DNA from: UBA6183 sp041302975
Lineage (GTDB): Bacteria > Bacteroidota > Bacteroidia > UKL13-3
Assembly: GCA_041302975.1 (NCBI GenBank)
Contig: JBFYQC010000060.1
Coordinates: 1-20,333 of the forward strand
DNA: 20,333 bases
Direction of reading: 5' to 3'
Made by a program: the position numbers and the translations under genes. A model generated the notes under the pieces. It saw only the letters and a list, made by a program, of their open reading frames with translations, was not told where the DNA came from and did no database searches. Shown here in pieces: positions 1 to 7,789 of this stretch (the stretch's first letter is position 1; each line of letters starts with the position of its first letter).

Positions 1-3000
1 TTACAAAACGATAATTTTAACATCAACATTGCATCTAATGTGGTGCTGAATAATTACACCATTATTTGGGGTGATGCTTCACCCAATGCAAGTGGTGTTT
101 CGTTGGCTGTTGGTGCATCAGTTAATCACACCTACACAGCATTGGGTTTATATACCGTACGTATTGTTACTGTTAATGGCACTTGTACCGATACCATAAC
201 AGGTACAGTTTATAACATGCGTCCGGTTAGTACTTCCATCAAACCATTGCCATCGGGGCAACTAGCGGGCTGTGCGCCACACACCATTACTTTTCAAGAC
301 TCCACCCAAAATGCTTTACCGGGTACCATTTTAACTTGGAACTTTGGCGATGGAACCATCATAACAAGAAATTGGACACAAGCCAACCAACCTATTTCTC
401 ATACTTATTTACCTGTTGGTACGGGCAATTGTGTATATACGGTTTCGTTGCGTGCGTTTAATCCAAATTGTAACACTGGGCCAAACAATGCTTCAACTTA
501 CACCATCTCTCCTATCTTAATTTTTGATAAGGACGAAGCCGGAATTAACCCTCCTGCTAATTTGTGTTTACCAAGTTTAACTTACACGTTTGGCAACTCA
601 TCGGTTGATAATTGTATTACCGGGCAACGTTATTATTACTGGGATTTTGGTGATGGAACCAATACCGGATGGATAACTTCCAAAGGTCCCCAAACACATA
701 CCTTCCCCGATTATGGCAACTACACCATTATGCTTATTGATAGCAATGGTTGTGGAAGTGATACTACCTATGCAAACGTTGTGTTAAATACACCACCACA
801 AGTTGGTTTTACACTTACCCCAAAATTTGGTTGTGCACCGCTAACTGTCAGTGTTAACGATACTTCAATAGGTATTGGAAATACCCGAACTTGGACATTT
901 ACGGGTGGTACACCGGCATCATCAACATTGGTGAGTAGAAATGTTACTTATAACAACCCCGGAACTTATGTGGTAAGGCTACAAGTAAGTAACTCATGTG
1001 CCACCAATGTAACGAGGCGTGATACTGTGCGAGTTTACGCGCGACCTTTAGTACAAATTGGTAACGCCACTTCGGGTTGTGTGCCACACACCATAACTCC
1101 GGTTAACAACACCGTTAACCAAAGCCCTACGGCCACCTATTATTGGAATTTTGGAAATGGACAAACATCAACCCTAAGAAACCCTGGGCCAATTACCTAC
1201 AACAGCACAGGAAGTTTTACCATTAAATTGGTGGTTACAGATACTTGCGGTAAAGATTCACAACAGGTAAATATTGCAGTGAGTACGTTGCCTACCGCAA
1301 ACTTTTCGGTAGATACCGTTTGCCGAAATAATGCAACTCAATTTACCGGAAACTCAACACTTGCACCGGGCGATGTGATTACACAACACAGATGGTATTT
1401 TGGTAATGGAGATAGTGCAACTGCTGTTACATCAACCCAAAATTATACCTACCCTACACAAGGAAATTTTACCGCAGTACTAAAAATTACCACCGACAAA
1501 AACTGTGTGGATACGGATACCTTGAGCGTCTTGGTTAAACCATCTCCAGTTGTAAGTTTTAATTATTTACCTGCAAATATTTGCGATAAACAAGTTGTTA
1601 CTTTTAATGCAACAGCTACAACCACAGCACCAAGTACCATTACACAGCACAAGTGGAGCTTTGGCACAGCTGATACAGCAAGGGTTGAAGACACCACGTA
1701 TGTGTTTCCATCACCCGGAAATTATGCGGTAATTTACATCGCAACAAACAACACGGGATGTGCAGCCACATCAACACAAAATATTACGGTACATCCAAAC
1801 CCTGATGCGCGTTTGTTTAGAAACATTTCATGCAGCAATCAACTCACACAATTTAAAGATAGCTCTACGGTTGGTTTTGGAAATACCATAGTACAATGGG
1901 TATGGGATTTTGATAACAATGGAATAACGGATAGCACTACACAACACCCAACATTTAGGTTTATCAATTCAGGTAATTTTAAAACCAAACTAACAGTAAC
2001 CACCAACAATGGTTGTAGCAATACCGATAGTTTAAATACCATAGTTAATGTGAGTCCGGTGGCCAACTTTAATCCTGTTAGTGTATCGACCTGCGTGAAT
2101 GATACTTTTACATTTAACAATACTACAACTGGTGCAATATCATACGGATGGAATTTTGGTAACAACACGGGTGATGTATTCGAAAGTTTTGGTACACCAT
2201 TTAAATACAAATACAACGATACCGGAACATACACGGTTAAATTAGTTGCTTACAGTATGCAGGGTTGTAAAGATTCTACCACGCGTGTTGTTAATGCAAG
2301 GCCATTGCCTGTAGCTAATTTTGTGGTGAATGATACCATTGGCTGTGCGCCTTTTAACTTTACTTTTAACAATACATCATACCTATCAAACAACTATAAA
2401 TGGTTTGTTGGAAACGCACAAACATCAACCCAAACAAACAGAATTGATACACTGATAAACCAAAGTGGCCAAGTGGTAACAGTTAAGTTAGTTGCGTTGA
2501 ACCAATATAACTGTAAACCCGATACTGCCGTTAAAACCTTGTATACTTTCGGTAACCCAACACCTAACTTTACCATGAGTAAAGACAGCGGTTGCGGACC
2601 GTTAAGCGTAACGTTTAACAACACCACACCTAACGGAATTAGTTATGTGTGGAAGTTAGGAAACGGCCAAACTGCAAATACTGTTAATGCATCGAGTGTG
2701 TATTTGGCCTCGCTAAATAGTGATAGCATTTATACCATAAAATTAATTGCTACCAACGGACCGGGTTGTGCTGATAGTATCAGTAAAACGGTAAGGGTTT
2801 TTCCTAATCCACAGAGTGTTTTTACGCCATCAGTAAATAATGGTTGCGGGCCATTAAGTGTGTCGCTTAACAATGCTTCAACCCATAATTTTGGAGGCAA
2901 CCAAAGCAACATGAGTTTTGTGTGGCAGTTTGGCAACAACCAAAATTCAACCCAAACAAATCCTACAACAATTTATACCGCATCAAACATACAAGACACC

Positions 3001-5655
3001 AATTATACTGCACGACTTATTGCATTTAGCAGGTTTGGTTGCAGTGATACATCAACCGCAAATGTACGTATTTATCCAAACCCGGATGCTCGCTTTACCA
3101 TAAACAATCCTAATGGTTGCGGACCATTAAATACTACTTTCACCAATCAATCTGTACCAAATGATACGGGAACAATTGGTGTGATGAGTTTTATGTGGCA
3201 ATTGGGCAATGGACAAACATCAACACAAGTAAACCCAAGTGCTACTTACTTAGCATCAAAAACGCTAGATAGCATTTATCAAATCAGGTTAATTGCCTTT
3301 AGCGAGCATGGTTGCAGAGATACAGCTTATCAAAACTCCCGTGTATATCCAAACCCAAAAGCACAGTTTACCCAAAACGTAACAGCGGGCTGCGGACCTT
3401 TGAATGTAAACTTTACAAATCAATCTATTCCAAACGATACTGGTTCAATTAACATCATGAGTTTTATTTGGCAACTGGGTAATGGAAATGCGGCCATCAC
3501 ACAAAATGCATCATCAAATTATGTAGCCAATATATTAACCGATACGGTTTATAGCGTTAGTTTACAAGCAATGAGTGAGCATGGTTGTATTGATACTGTT
3601 TCGAGTACAGTTAGGGTTCATCCAAAACCAATAACAAGTTTTACTACCAATAAAAACGCAGGCTGCGGACCATTAACTATTCAGTTTACCAACACCACAC
3701 AACTGGCAAATAAATACTATTGGAATTTTAATGATGGTGATACTTCATCTGCCATCAACCCTACGCATGTGTTTGCCGCTTACCCTATGTACGATTCGGT
3801 TTATCAGGTTAAACTTGCATCACAATCGCAATACGGTTGTTTGGGTGATAGTGTGAGCACAACAATTATTGCACGATACACTCCAGTTGCTGCCTATTTT
3901 TCATCAAACGATAGCATATGTGGAACAGGAAACATCGCCTTTTTTAATGCCTCTTTAGGCGGTGTACAACACCGTTGGAATTTTGGTAACGGACAAACAT
4001 CCACAGCCATAAATCCGGCTAATAATTTTGCAGCATTACCAACAAAAGACACCACATATTTAGTGAGGTTGGTTACCATCTCGCCATATGGTTGTAACGA
4101 TACCATTATAAAACCCGTTAAGGTAAACACATTGCCGGAAGCACTGTTTGCAAATGTTACAGCAGCATGTACACCACATACAGTTATATTTACCAATAAC
4201 TCGTTACGCGGTGCAAAATACCATTGGGATTTTGGGGATGCTACAACAGATTCAGTTGCTACACCAACTAAACTTTTCGAGAATAATTTGACTTTGGTGA
4301 ACAGGGTTTACCCGGTTACTTTAACTGCCATTAGCAGCAGTGGCTGTATTGATACCGCTAAAAGAAATATTACTGTTTACCCTTTACCAACAGCAAACAT
4401 CAATGCCAACAAATCGTTAAGATGTGATACAGGCGAGTTTCATTTTTTAAACTCAACACAAGGCGCAAGTAATTATTTCTGGCGTTTTGGTGATGGATAT
4501 ACAAGTAACCAACAATCTCCAACACATTATTACCGGACAAGGCCAAACATTGATACCAATTACCAGATACGAATGGTTGCAACAAGTGTTAACGGATGCC
4601 GTGATACCGCAGAAACAAACGTAGTTGTTCGTCCTCTGGTGTTGGCTGATTTTGCTGCATCAACCACCTCAAGTTGCTTAAATTTAGATGTCCAATTTGA
4701 AAATAAATCGCGCAATGCAGTTAACTATTTTTGGTTATTTGGTGATGGTGCAGGATCAAACGATAGTGTTCCAACTCACGCATACAATAACTCAGGTGGA
4801 TATAACATTACCTTAATTGCTTACGATAGATTTGGGTGTAGCGATACCACTACCAAATTGAGTTACGTCAATATTTATGAAATACCAAGGGCTGAGTTTG
4901 TGTACACACCTTTTCAACCACAAGTACCCAATACTACCGTTAACTTTAGCGATAGGTCGTTTATTGGCAACGGACCTTTAACATATAATTGGAATTTTGA
5001 TGATGCCAATAGCTCCAATAACTTTTCGAACCAACAAAATCCATCACACACCTTTACCGATTCCGGTTATTACAATGTGCGTTTAATAGTTAGCAGCATA
5101 AATGGTTGTACAGATACCATTATAAAAACCTTGTATGTTTTTCCGCAAGCACCCGCTCCAGATTTTGATTATAACCCTAAAGAAGGCTGTAAACCACTAC
5201 CTGTTACATTTACTAACCTAAGTAAATACGCATACAGTTACGAGTGGGATTTTGGTGATGGCAACACATCAACTGAGGAGCATCCGCAACACACGTATAC
5301 GCGTGATGATACATATACCGTAAAACTAAAAGCATTTGGACTGGGTGGAGACTCAACTATTGTAAAAGTAAAAGTTATTACTGTACACGATTTACCAAGA
5401 GCAAGGTTTAATGTGGCACCAAGTATGTTGTATTTGCCGAATTCTACTTCATTTTTTACCAACACATCTTTCGATGCTTTCCGTTCAAATTGGAGTGTAT
5501 TTAATCAAAACAACCAAACTATTTTTACCGATACCAATACAAATAGTTCTTATTATTTTAATACAAGCGGAATATATAGCATACAATTAATTGTGATAAA
5601 CCAATTTGGTTGTACCGATACCACCATAAATAAAGATGTTATTACAGTTGATGAT
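1..5655 (+). repeat. Tandem array of about 22 PKD-like domain repeats, unit about 250-275 bp
   Basis: Units recur with the pattern F-x(n)-G-C-x-P-L, then W-x-F-G-[DN]-G-x-[TS], then V-x-L-x-A or similar, then G-C-x-D-T and a V-x-P-x-P linker. Most units have one Cys near the start and one near the end. Three consecutive units around 2840-3640 are the most alike: they share GCGPL followed by N-Q/A-S, M-S-F-x-W-Q, and FGC/HGC-x-D-T, which suggests recent unit duplication. The last three units before the sorting domain break the cysteine pattern. Unit boundaries were read by eye from the translation, so the count could be off by one. Confidence 0.88.
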
Positions 5656-5940
5656 AAGGGGGCAATACACGTGCCAACAGCATTTTCACCAAATGGAGAT
5701 GGGTACAACGAAGTTTTTATCCCTATTAAAACGGGGGTAAGAAATGAAGATTATTTATTCAGAATTTATGACAGATGGGGGAAATCGGTGTTTGAAACTA
5801 CAGATGTAAATAAATATTGGGATGGTTATGACAATGGAGATGTACCTGCTGTTACAGAAACCTATGTCTGGCTGGTAGAAGGTACTTATGTATCAGGAGA
5901 ACGTTTTGTAAAGAAGGGAACCGTAACTTTAATTCGATAA
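1..5940 (+). CDS. Giant secreted PKD-repeat protein with T9SS type B sorting domain (5' end outside window)
   Basis: The reading frame is open from base 1, so the gene starts upstream; a GTG at 40 is in frame but is not a credible start. The visible 1979 residues contain about 22 PKD-like units of 80-90 residues, most with the core W-x-F-G-[DN]-G and a later H-T-Y or T-Y strand. The last ~89 residues, from about 1891, begin VPTAFSPNGDGYNEVF and include the RIYDRWGKSVFET and YVWLVEGTY blocks. That is the gliding-motility-associated C-terminal domain (TIGR04131-type) that directs secretion through the type IX system. The protein should be exported and end up on the surface or in the medium. PKD arrays commonly act as rigid spacers or adhesive stalks; the N-terminal functional domain, if any, is not visible. 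Composition is rich in Asn and Thr. The stop lies 2 bp from the stop of the convergent lipoprotein gene. Confidence in family is high; the specific role is unknown. Confidence 0.95.
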   Translation, partial: LQNDNFNINIASNVVLNNYTIIWGDASPNASGVSLAVGASVNHTYTALGLYTVRIVTVNGTCTDTITGTVYNMRPVSTSIKPLPSGQLAGCAPHTITFQDSTQNALPGTILTWNFGDGTIITRNWTQANQPISHTYLPVGTGNCVYTVSLRAFNPNCNTGPNNASTYTISPILIFDKDEAGINPPANLCLPSLTYTFGNSSVDNCITGQRYYYWDFGDGTNTGWITSKGPQTHTFPDYGNYTIMLIDSNGCGSDTTYANVVLNTPPQVGFTLTPKFGCAPLTVSVNDTSIGIGNTRTWTFTGGTPASSTLVSRNVTYNNPGTYVVRLQVSNSCATNVTRRDTVRVYARPLVQIGNATSGCVPHTITPVNNTVNQSPTATYYWNFGNGQTSTLRNPGPITYNSTGSFTIKLVVTDTCGKDSQQVNIAVSTLPTANFSVDTVCRNNATQFTGNSTLAPGDVITQHRWYFGNGDSATAVTSTQNYTYPTQGNFTAVLKITTDKNCVDTDTLSVLVKPSPVVSFNYLPANICDKQVVTFNATATTTAPSTITQHKWSFGTADTARVEDTTYVFPSPGNYAVIYIATNNTGCAATSTQNITVHPNPDARLFRNISCSNQLTQFKDSSTVGFGNTIVQWVWDFDNNGITDSTTQHPTFRFINSGNFKTKLTVTTNNGCSNTDSLNTIVNVSPVANFNPVSVSTCVNDTFTFNNTTTGAISYGWNFGNNTGDVFESFGTPFKYKYNDTGTYTVKLVAYSMQGCKDSTTRVVNARPLPVANFVVNDTIGCAPFNFTFNNTSYLSNNYKWFVGNAQTSTQTNRIDTLINQSGQVVTVKLVALNQYNCKPDTAVKTLYTFGNPTPNFTMSKDSGCGPLSVTFNNTTPNGISYVWKLGNGQTANTVNASSVYLASLNSDSIYTIKLIATNGPGCADSISKTVRVFPNPQSVFTPSVNNGCGPLSVSLNNASTHNFGGNQSNMSFVWQFGNNQNSTQTNPTTIYTASNIQDTNYTARLIAFSRFGCSDTSTANVRIYPNPDARFTINNPNGCGPLNTTFTNQSVPNDTGTIGVMSFMWQLGNGQTSTQVNPSATYLASKTLDSIYQIRLIAFSEHGCRDTAYQNSRVYPNPKAQFTQNVTAGCGPLNVNFTNQSIPNDTGSINIMSFIWQLGNGNAAITQNASSNYVANILTDTVYSVSLQAMSEHGCIDTVSSTVRVHPKPITSFTTNKNAGCGPLTIQFTNTTQLANKYYWNFNDGDTSSAINPTHVFAAYPMYDSVYQVKLASQSQYGCLGDSVSTTIIARYTPVAAYFSSNDSICGTGNIAFFNASLGGVQHRWNFGNGQTSTAINPANNFAALPTKDTTYLVRLVTISPYGCNDTIIKPVKVNTLPEALFANVTAACTPHTVIFTNNSLRGAKYHWDFGDATTDSVATPTKLFENNLTLVNRVYPVTLTAISSSGCIDTAKRNITVYPLPTANINANKSLRCDTGEFHFLNSTQGASNYFWRFGDGYTSNQQSPTHYYRTRPNIDTNYQIRMVATSVNGCRDTAETNVVVRPLVLADFAASTTSSCLNLDVQFENKSRNAVNYFWLFGDGAGSNDSVPTHAYNNSGGYNITLIAYDRFGCSDTTTKLSYVNIYEIPRAEFVYTPFQPQVPNTTVNFSDRSFIGNGPLTYNWNFDDANSSNNFSNQQNPSHTFTDSGYYNVRLIVSSINGCTDTIIKTLYVFPQAPAPDFDYNPKEGCKPLPVTFTNLSKYAYSYEWDFGDGNTSTEEHPQHTYTRDDTYTVKLKAFGLGGDSTIVKVKVITVHDLPRARFNVAPSMLYLPNSTSFFTNTSFDAFRSNWSVFNQNNQTIFTDTNTNSSYYFNTSGIYSIQLIVINQFGCTDTTINKDVITVDDKGAIHVPTAFSPNGDGYNEVFIPIKTGVRNEDYLFRIYDRWGKSVFETTDVNKYWDGYDNGDVPAVTETYVWLVEGTYVSGERFVKKGTVTLIR

Positions 5941-5942
5941 AG

Positions 5943-6461
5943 TTATTTAACCCTACCAGACGAGGTATAATGCTTTTGATAATAAGCTTCGCTCAAATTA
6001 TTAATCATTACACCTTTGCTTGTACTAACATGCGCAAACCATCCTTCTTTTAGGTAAACTCCTACATGAGATACTTTTTTAGCGTTTATCTTAAAAAACA
6101 CCAAATCTCCCTCACTTAAATCTCTTGATTTTATTTCTTTACTCTCCTTGTGCATTTCGGCAGCTGTACGCGGCAATTTGTTACCATAAACTTGCTGGTA
6201 TAACAATTGTACGAAGCAAGAACAGTCAATAGCAGAACTGGTACAGCTACCTAATTTATGAGGTACTCCCAACCAATTACCCACAAACTTATATAGCTTA
6301 ATATTATCAGACTTGTCAATGACTAGATTCAGTTTCACACTTAGCTCGCGGTATTCTTTCCTAGTGGGTTCAGTCTTTTTGGTTTGAGGTACACCTTTTT
6401 TACTCTTACACGAAGCAAGCGTTGCCAAAACCAAAATACAAAAGAGGCCAATGTTTTTCAT
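5943..6461 (-). CDS. NlpC/P60-family lipoprotein, putative peptidoglycan endopeptidase
   Basis: From the ATG at 6461 the product is 172 residues and begins with a lipoprotein signal peptide (MKNIGLFCILVLATLASC) with lipobox LASC and acceptor Cys18. An in-frame ATG at 6518 would put 19 polar residues ahead of the signal peptide and overlap paaD, so the inner start is chosen. The mature part matches the NlpC/P60 cysteine peptidase fold: catalytic Cys80 in DCSCF, His132 in SHVGVYL and a third polar residue, His144, in AHVST, plus the usual LPR-TA and GDLVFF segments. Family members cleave peptidoglycan stem-peptide bonds; an outer-membrane-anchored, periplasm-facing location is inferred. The usual DCSG motif reads DCSC here. 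It lies 31 bp after paaD on the same strand, but a terminator-like hairpin overlaps its start, so co-expression with paa is doubtful. Confidence 0.88.
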   Translation of the reverse strand: MKNIGLFCILVLATLASCKSKKGVPQTKKTEPTRKEYRELSVKLNLVIDKSDNIKLYKFVGNWLGVPHKLGSCTSSAIDCSCFVQLLYQQVYGNKLPRTAAEMHKESKEIKSRDLSEGDLVFFKINAKKVSHVGVYLKEGWFAHVSTSKGVMINNLSEAYYQKHYTSSGRVK

Positions 6462-6468
6462 TGGCCTC
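6433..6468 (-). terminator. Intrinsic terminator-like hairpin after paaD, overlapping the lipoprotein start codon
   Basis: On the minus strand the 10-base arm GAGGCCAATG (6468-6459 in the mRNA sense) is followed by a five-A loop and the perfectly complementary arm CATTGGCCTC, ending at 6444. The T-rich run TTTTGTATTTT follows (6443-6433). The T tract lies only on the side expected for stopping leftward, paa-operon transcription, about 25-60 bases after the paaD stop. The ATG of the lipoprotein gene forms the last three bases of the first arm, so the same bases encode its first residues. Confidence 0.6.
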
Positions 6469-6492
6469 GAATATCTGATAAAATTATGTGAA

Positions 6493-6978
6493 TTACACAA
6501 CCGGTTTAAATCCTTCAAACGCCTGAAGACAATCGTTGCAGTAATGCATACTGCGACACAGTGTTGGTCCGAAGGGGCTTTTCATTTCTGTATTTTTACT
6601 CCCACAAAATGGGCACTCGGTGTGCTCTAATAACTCCAAAGTTACTTCACCACTGTGTTTAACAGGCGGTGCAAGACCGTGTTTTTTTAAACACATTAAG
6701 CCCCTTTCGGTAAGTTTGTTGCTGTCCCAAGGTTTGTCGAAAGTAGTTACTACCTCTATTTGGATAATGCCCATTTCCTTTAACCTATCGGCAACCATAC
6801 CCTCCATCATTTTTATAGCAGGACATCCGGTAAAAGTTGGTGTCATTTCAACAAAAACACTGCTTTCGCCACGTACTTCCACCTTGGTTATAATCCCCAT
6901 ATCAACCATACTTAACGTTGGTATCTCGGGGTCTTTAACCAGCTCAAGTCCTTTCCAAATTTCTTGTTCTGTAATCAT
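6493..6978 (-). CDS. paaD: PaaD, 1,2-phenylacetyl-CoA epoxidase maturation subunit (MIP18/DUF59 plus Cys-rich C terminus)
   Basis: The product is 161 residues from the ATG at 6978; an ATG at 6996 would add only six residues and is less likely. Residues 4-80 form a MIP18/DUF59 domain with the characteristic DPEIP-TLS-VDMGII start and the TPTFTGCPA block (Cys52). The C terminus carries a zinc-ribbon-like set of cysteines: Cys122 and Cys125 in CPFCG, Cys141, and Cys147 and Cys150 in CNDC. This combination is specific to PaaD (PaaJ in older naming), which is needed for the multicomponent phenylacetyl-CoA epoxidase, probably in Fe-S or metal-centre assembly of the reductase or oxygenase. It is the last recognisable paa gene of the cluster, 54 bp after paaC. 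No paaE follows. Confidence 0.94.
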   Translation of the reverse strand: MITEQEIWKGLELVKDPEIPTLSMVDMGIITKVEVRGESSVFVEMTPTFTGCPAIKMMEGMVADRLKEMGIIQIEVVTTFDKPWDSNKLTERGLMCLKKHGLAPPVKHSGEVTLELLEHTECPFCGSKNTEMKSPFGPTLCRSMHYCNDCLQAFEGFKPVV

Positions 6979-7032
6979 ACAAAAATTGCTTAACACTGTA
7001 AACTTAAACCAAAATCACGCGTGCAATGTTTA

Positions 7033-7788
7033 TTACCACTCAGCACTTGGATCCACCCTAAATACTTCGCTCATTTCCTCAACCAAAGGTTCTAGATGTT
7101 CGGTATGGATACCTTTTCGTCCGCCTAATTTAGGTTCCCATGTATTTTCATGAGGAATGTTAAGTGTTGCTTTGGTTAATGTTGGAGTAATAGTTTCTAA
7201 CCAAAGTTGTCTAAGTGCAACTTCACCGGCAAACACACCTTCATTTTTTAAGTCGTTTTCAAAATCACCTTCTTCAAACAAACCCAATGCAAAATTCCAT
7301 GCATCGTTTAAAGCGGTTTGCATGCGTGCTTTACTTTCTTCGTTTGCGCTACCCAATTTTACTATCCAGGTATTGGCATGAAAAACATGGTACTTTAACT
7401 CACCTTTAATTTTACGCGCAACTTTTGCTAATGGTTCGTAGCCGCTGCTGGCCAACATTTCAAAACGTAACTGGTCTGCTACATCATATAAAAAATGACG
7501 CATTAAACTAAAGTCGTAATCACCATTTGGCAACTCAACAAACTGTGCATTATGAAATTGTTTTGCATTACGCGTAAATGCAACCGTATCGGGTTCTTGC
7601 TCGCCCAACCCATGCAACAATTGGAACAATGCCTGCGATTGTCCAATTTTATCTTGTGCCATAGAAGAAAAGGCAATGTCTTCTTCCAATATCGGACCCA
7701 GGCCGGTCCACTCACTGTTTCTATGTCCAATGATTAAAAGATCATCAGCCATTTTGTACAATAACTCTTTTATTGCAGTTGTATTCAT
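7033..7788 (-). CDS. paaC: PaaC, structural subunit of 1,2-phenylacetyl-CoA epoxidase
   Basis: The 251-residue product is the length expected for PaaC (PaaI). It shows the family's ferritin-like helical fold with MADDLLIIGHRNSEW near residue 13, PILEEDIAFSSMAQDKIGQ at about 32-50, and the later HANTWIVKLGSA and ENTWEPKLGGRKG segments. In characterised epoxidases PaaC pairs with PaaA in the (PaaAC) core; PaaA carries the catalytic di-iron site and PaaC is structural. The start codon lies one base past the stop of the upstream membrane-protein gene, so translation is probably coupled to that gene rather than directly to paaB. Confidence 0.95.
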   Translation of the reverse strand: MNTTAIKELLYKMADDLLIIGHRNSEWTGLGPILEEDIAFSSMAQDKIGQSQALFQLLHGLGEQEPDTVAFTRNAKQFHNAQFVELPNGDYDFSLMRHFLYDVADQLRFEMLASSGYEPLAKVARKIKGELKYHVFHANTWIVKLGSANEESKARMQTALNDAWNFALGLFEEGDFENDLKNEGVFAGEVALRQLWLETITPTLTKATLNIPHENTWEPKLGGRKGIHTEHLEPLVEEMSEVFRVDPSAEW

Positions 7789-7789
7789 A

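Noticed and set aside
1839..2234. A 131-codon minus-strand open frame inside the PKD gene
   Set aside because: The PKD frame is conserved and continuous; the antisense frame has low-complexity hydrophobic content from Asn/Thr-rich codons.
5923..5929. GTAACTT near the end of the PKD gene, a possible extra ECF -35 element
   Set aside because: No TCGTATTA follows 14 bases later, it is coding sequence, and the next plus-strand gene is far away. The same holds for a GTAACTT at 15656-15662 inside oxyR.
6620..7153. A 177-codon open frame on the plus strand across paaD and the end of paaC
   Set aside because: It is antisense to two well-supported genes, has no recognisable motif and no leader; it is a by-product of their codon use.
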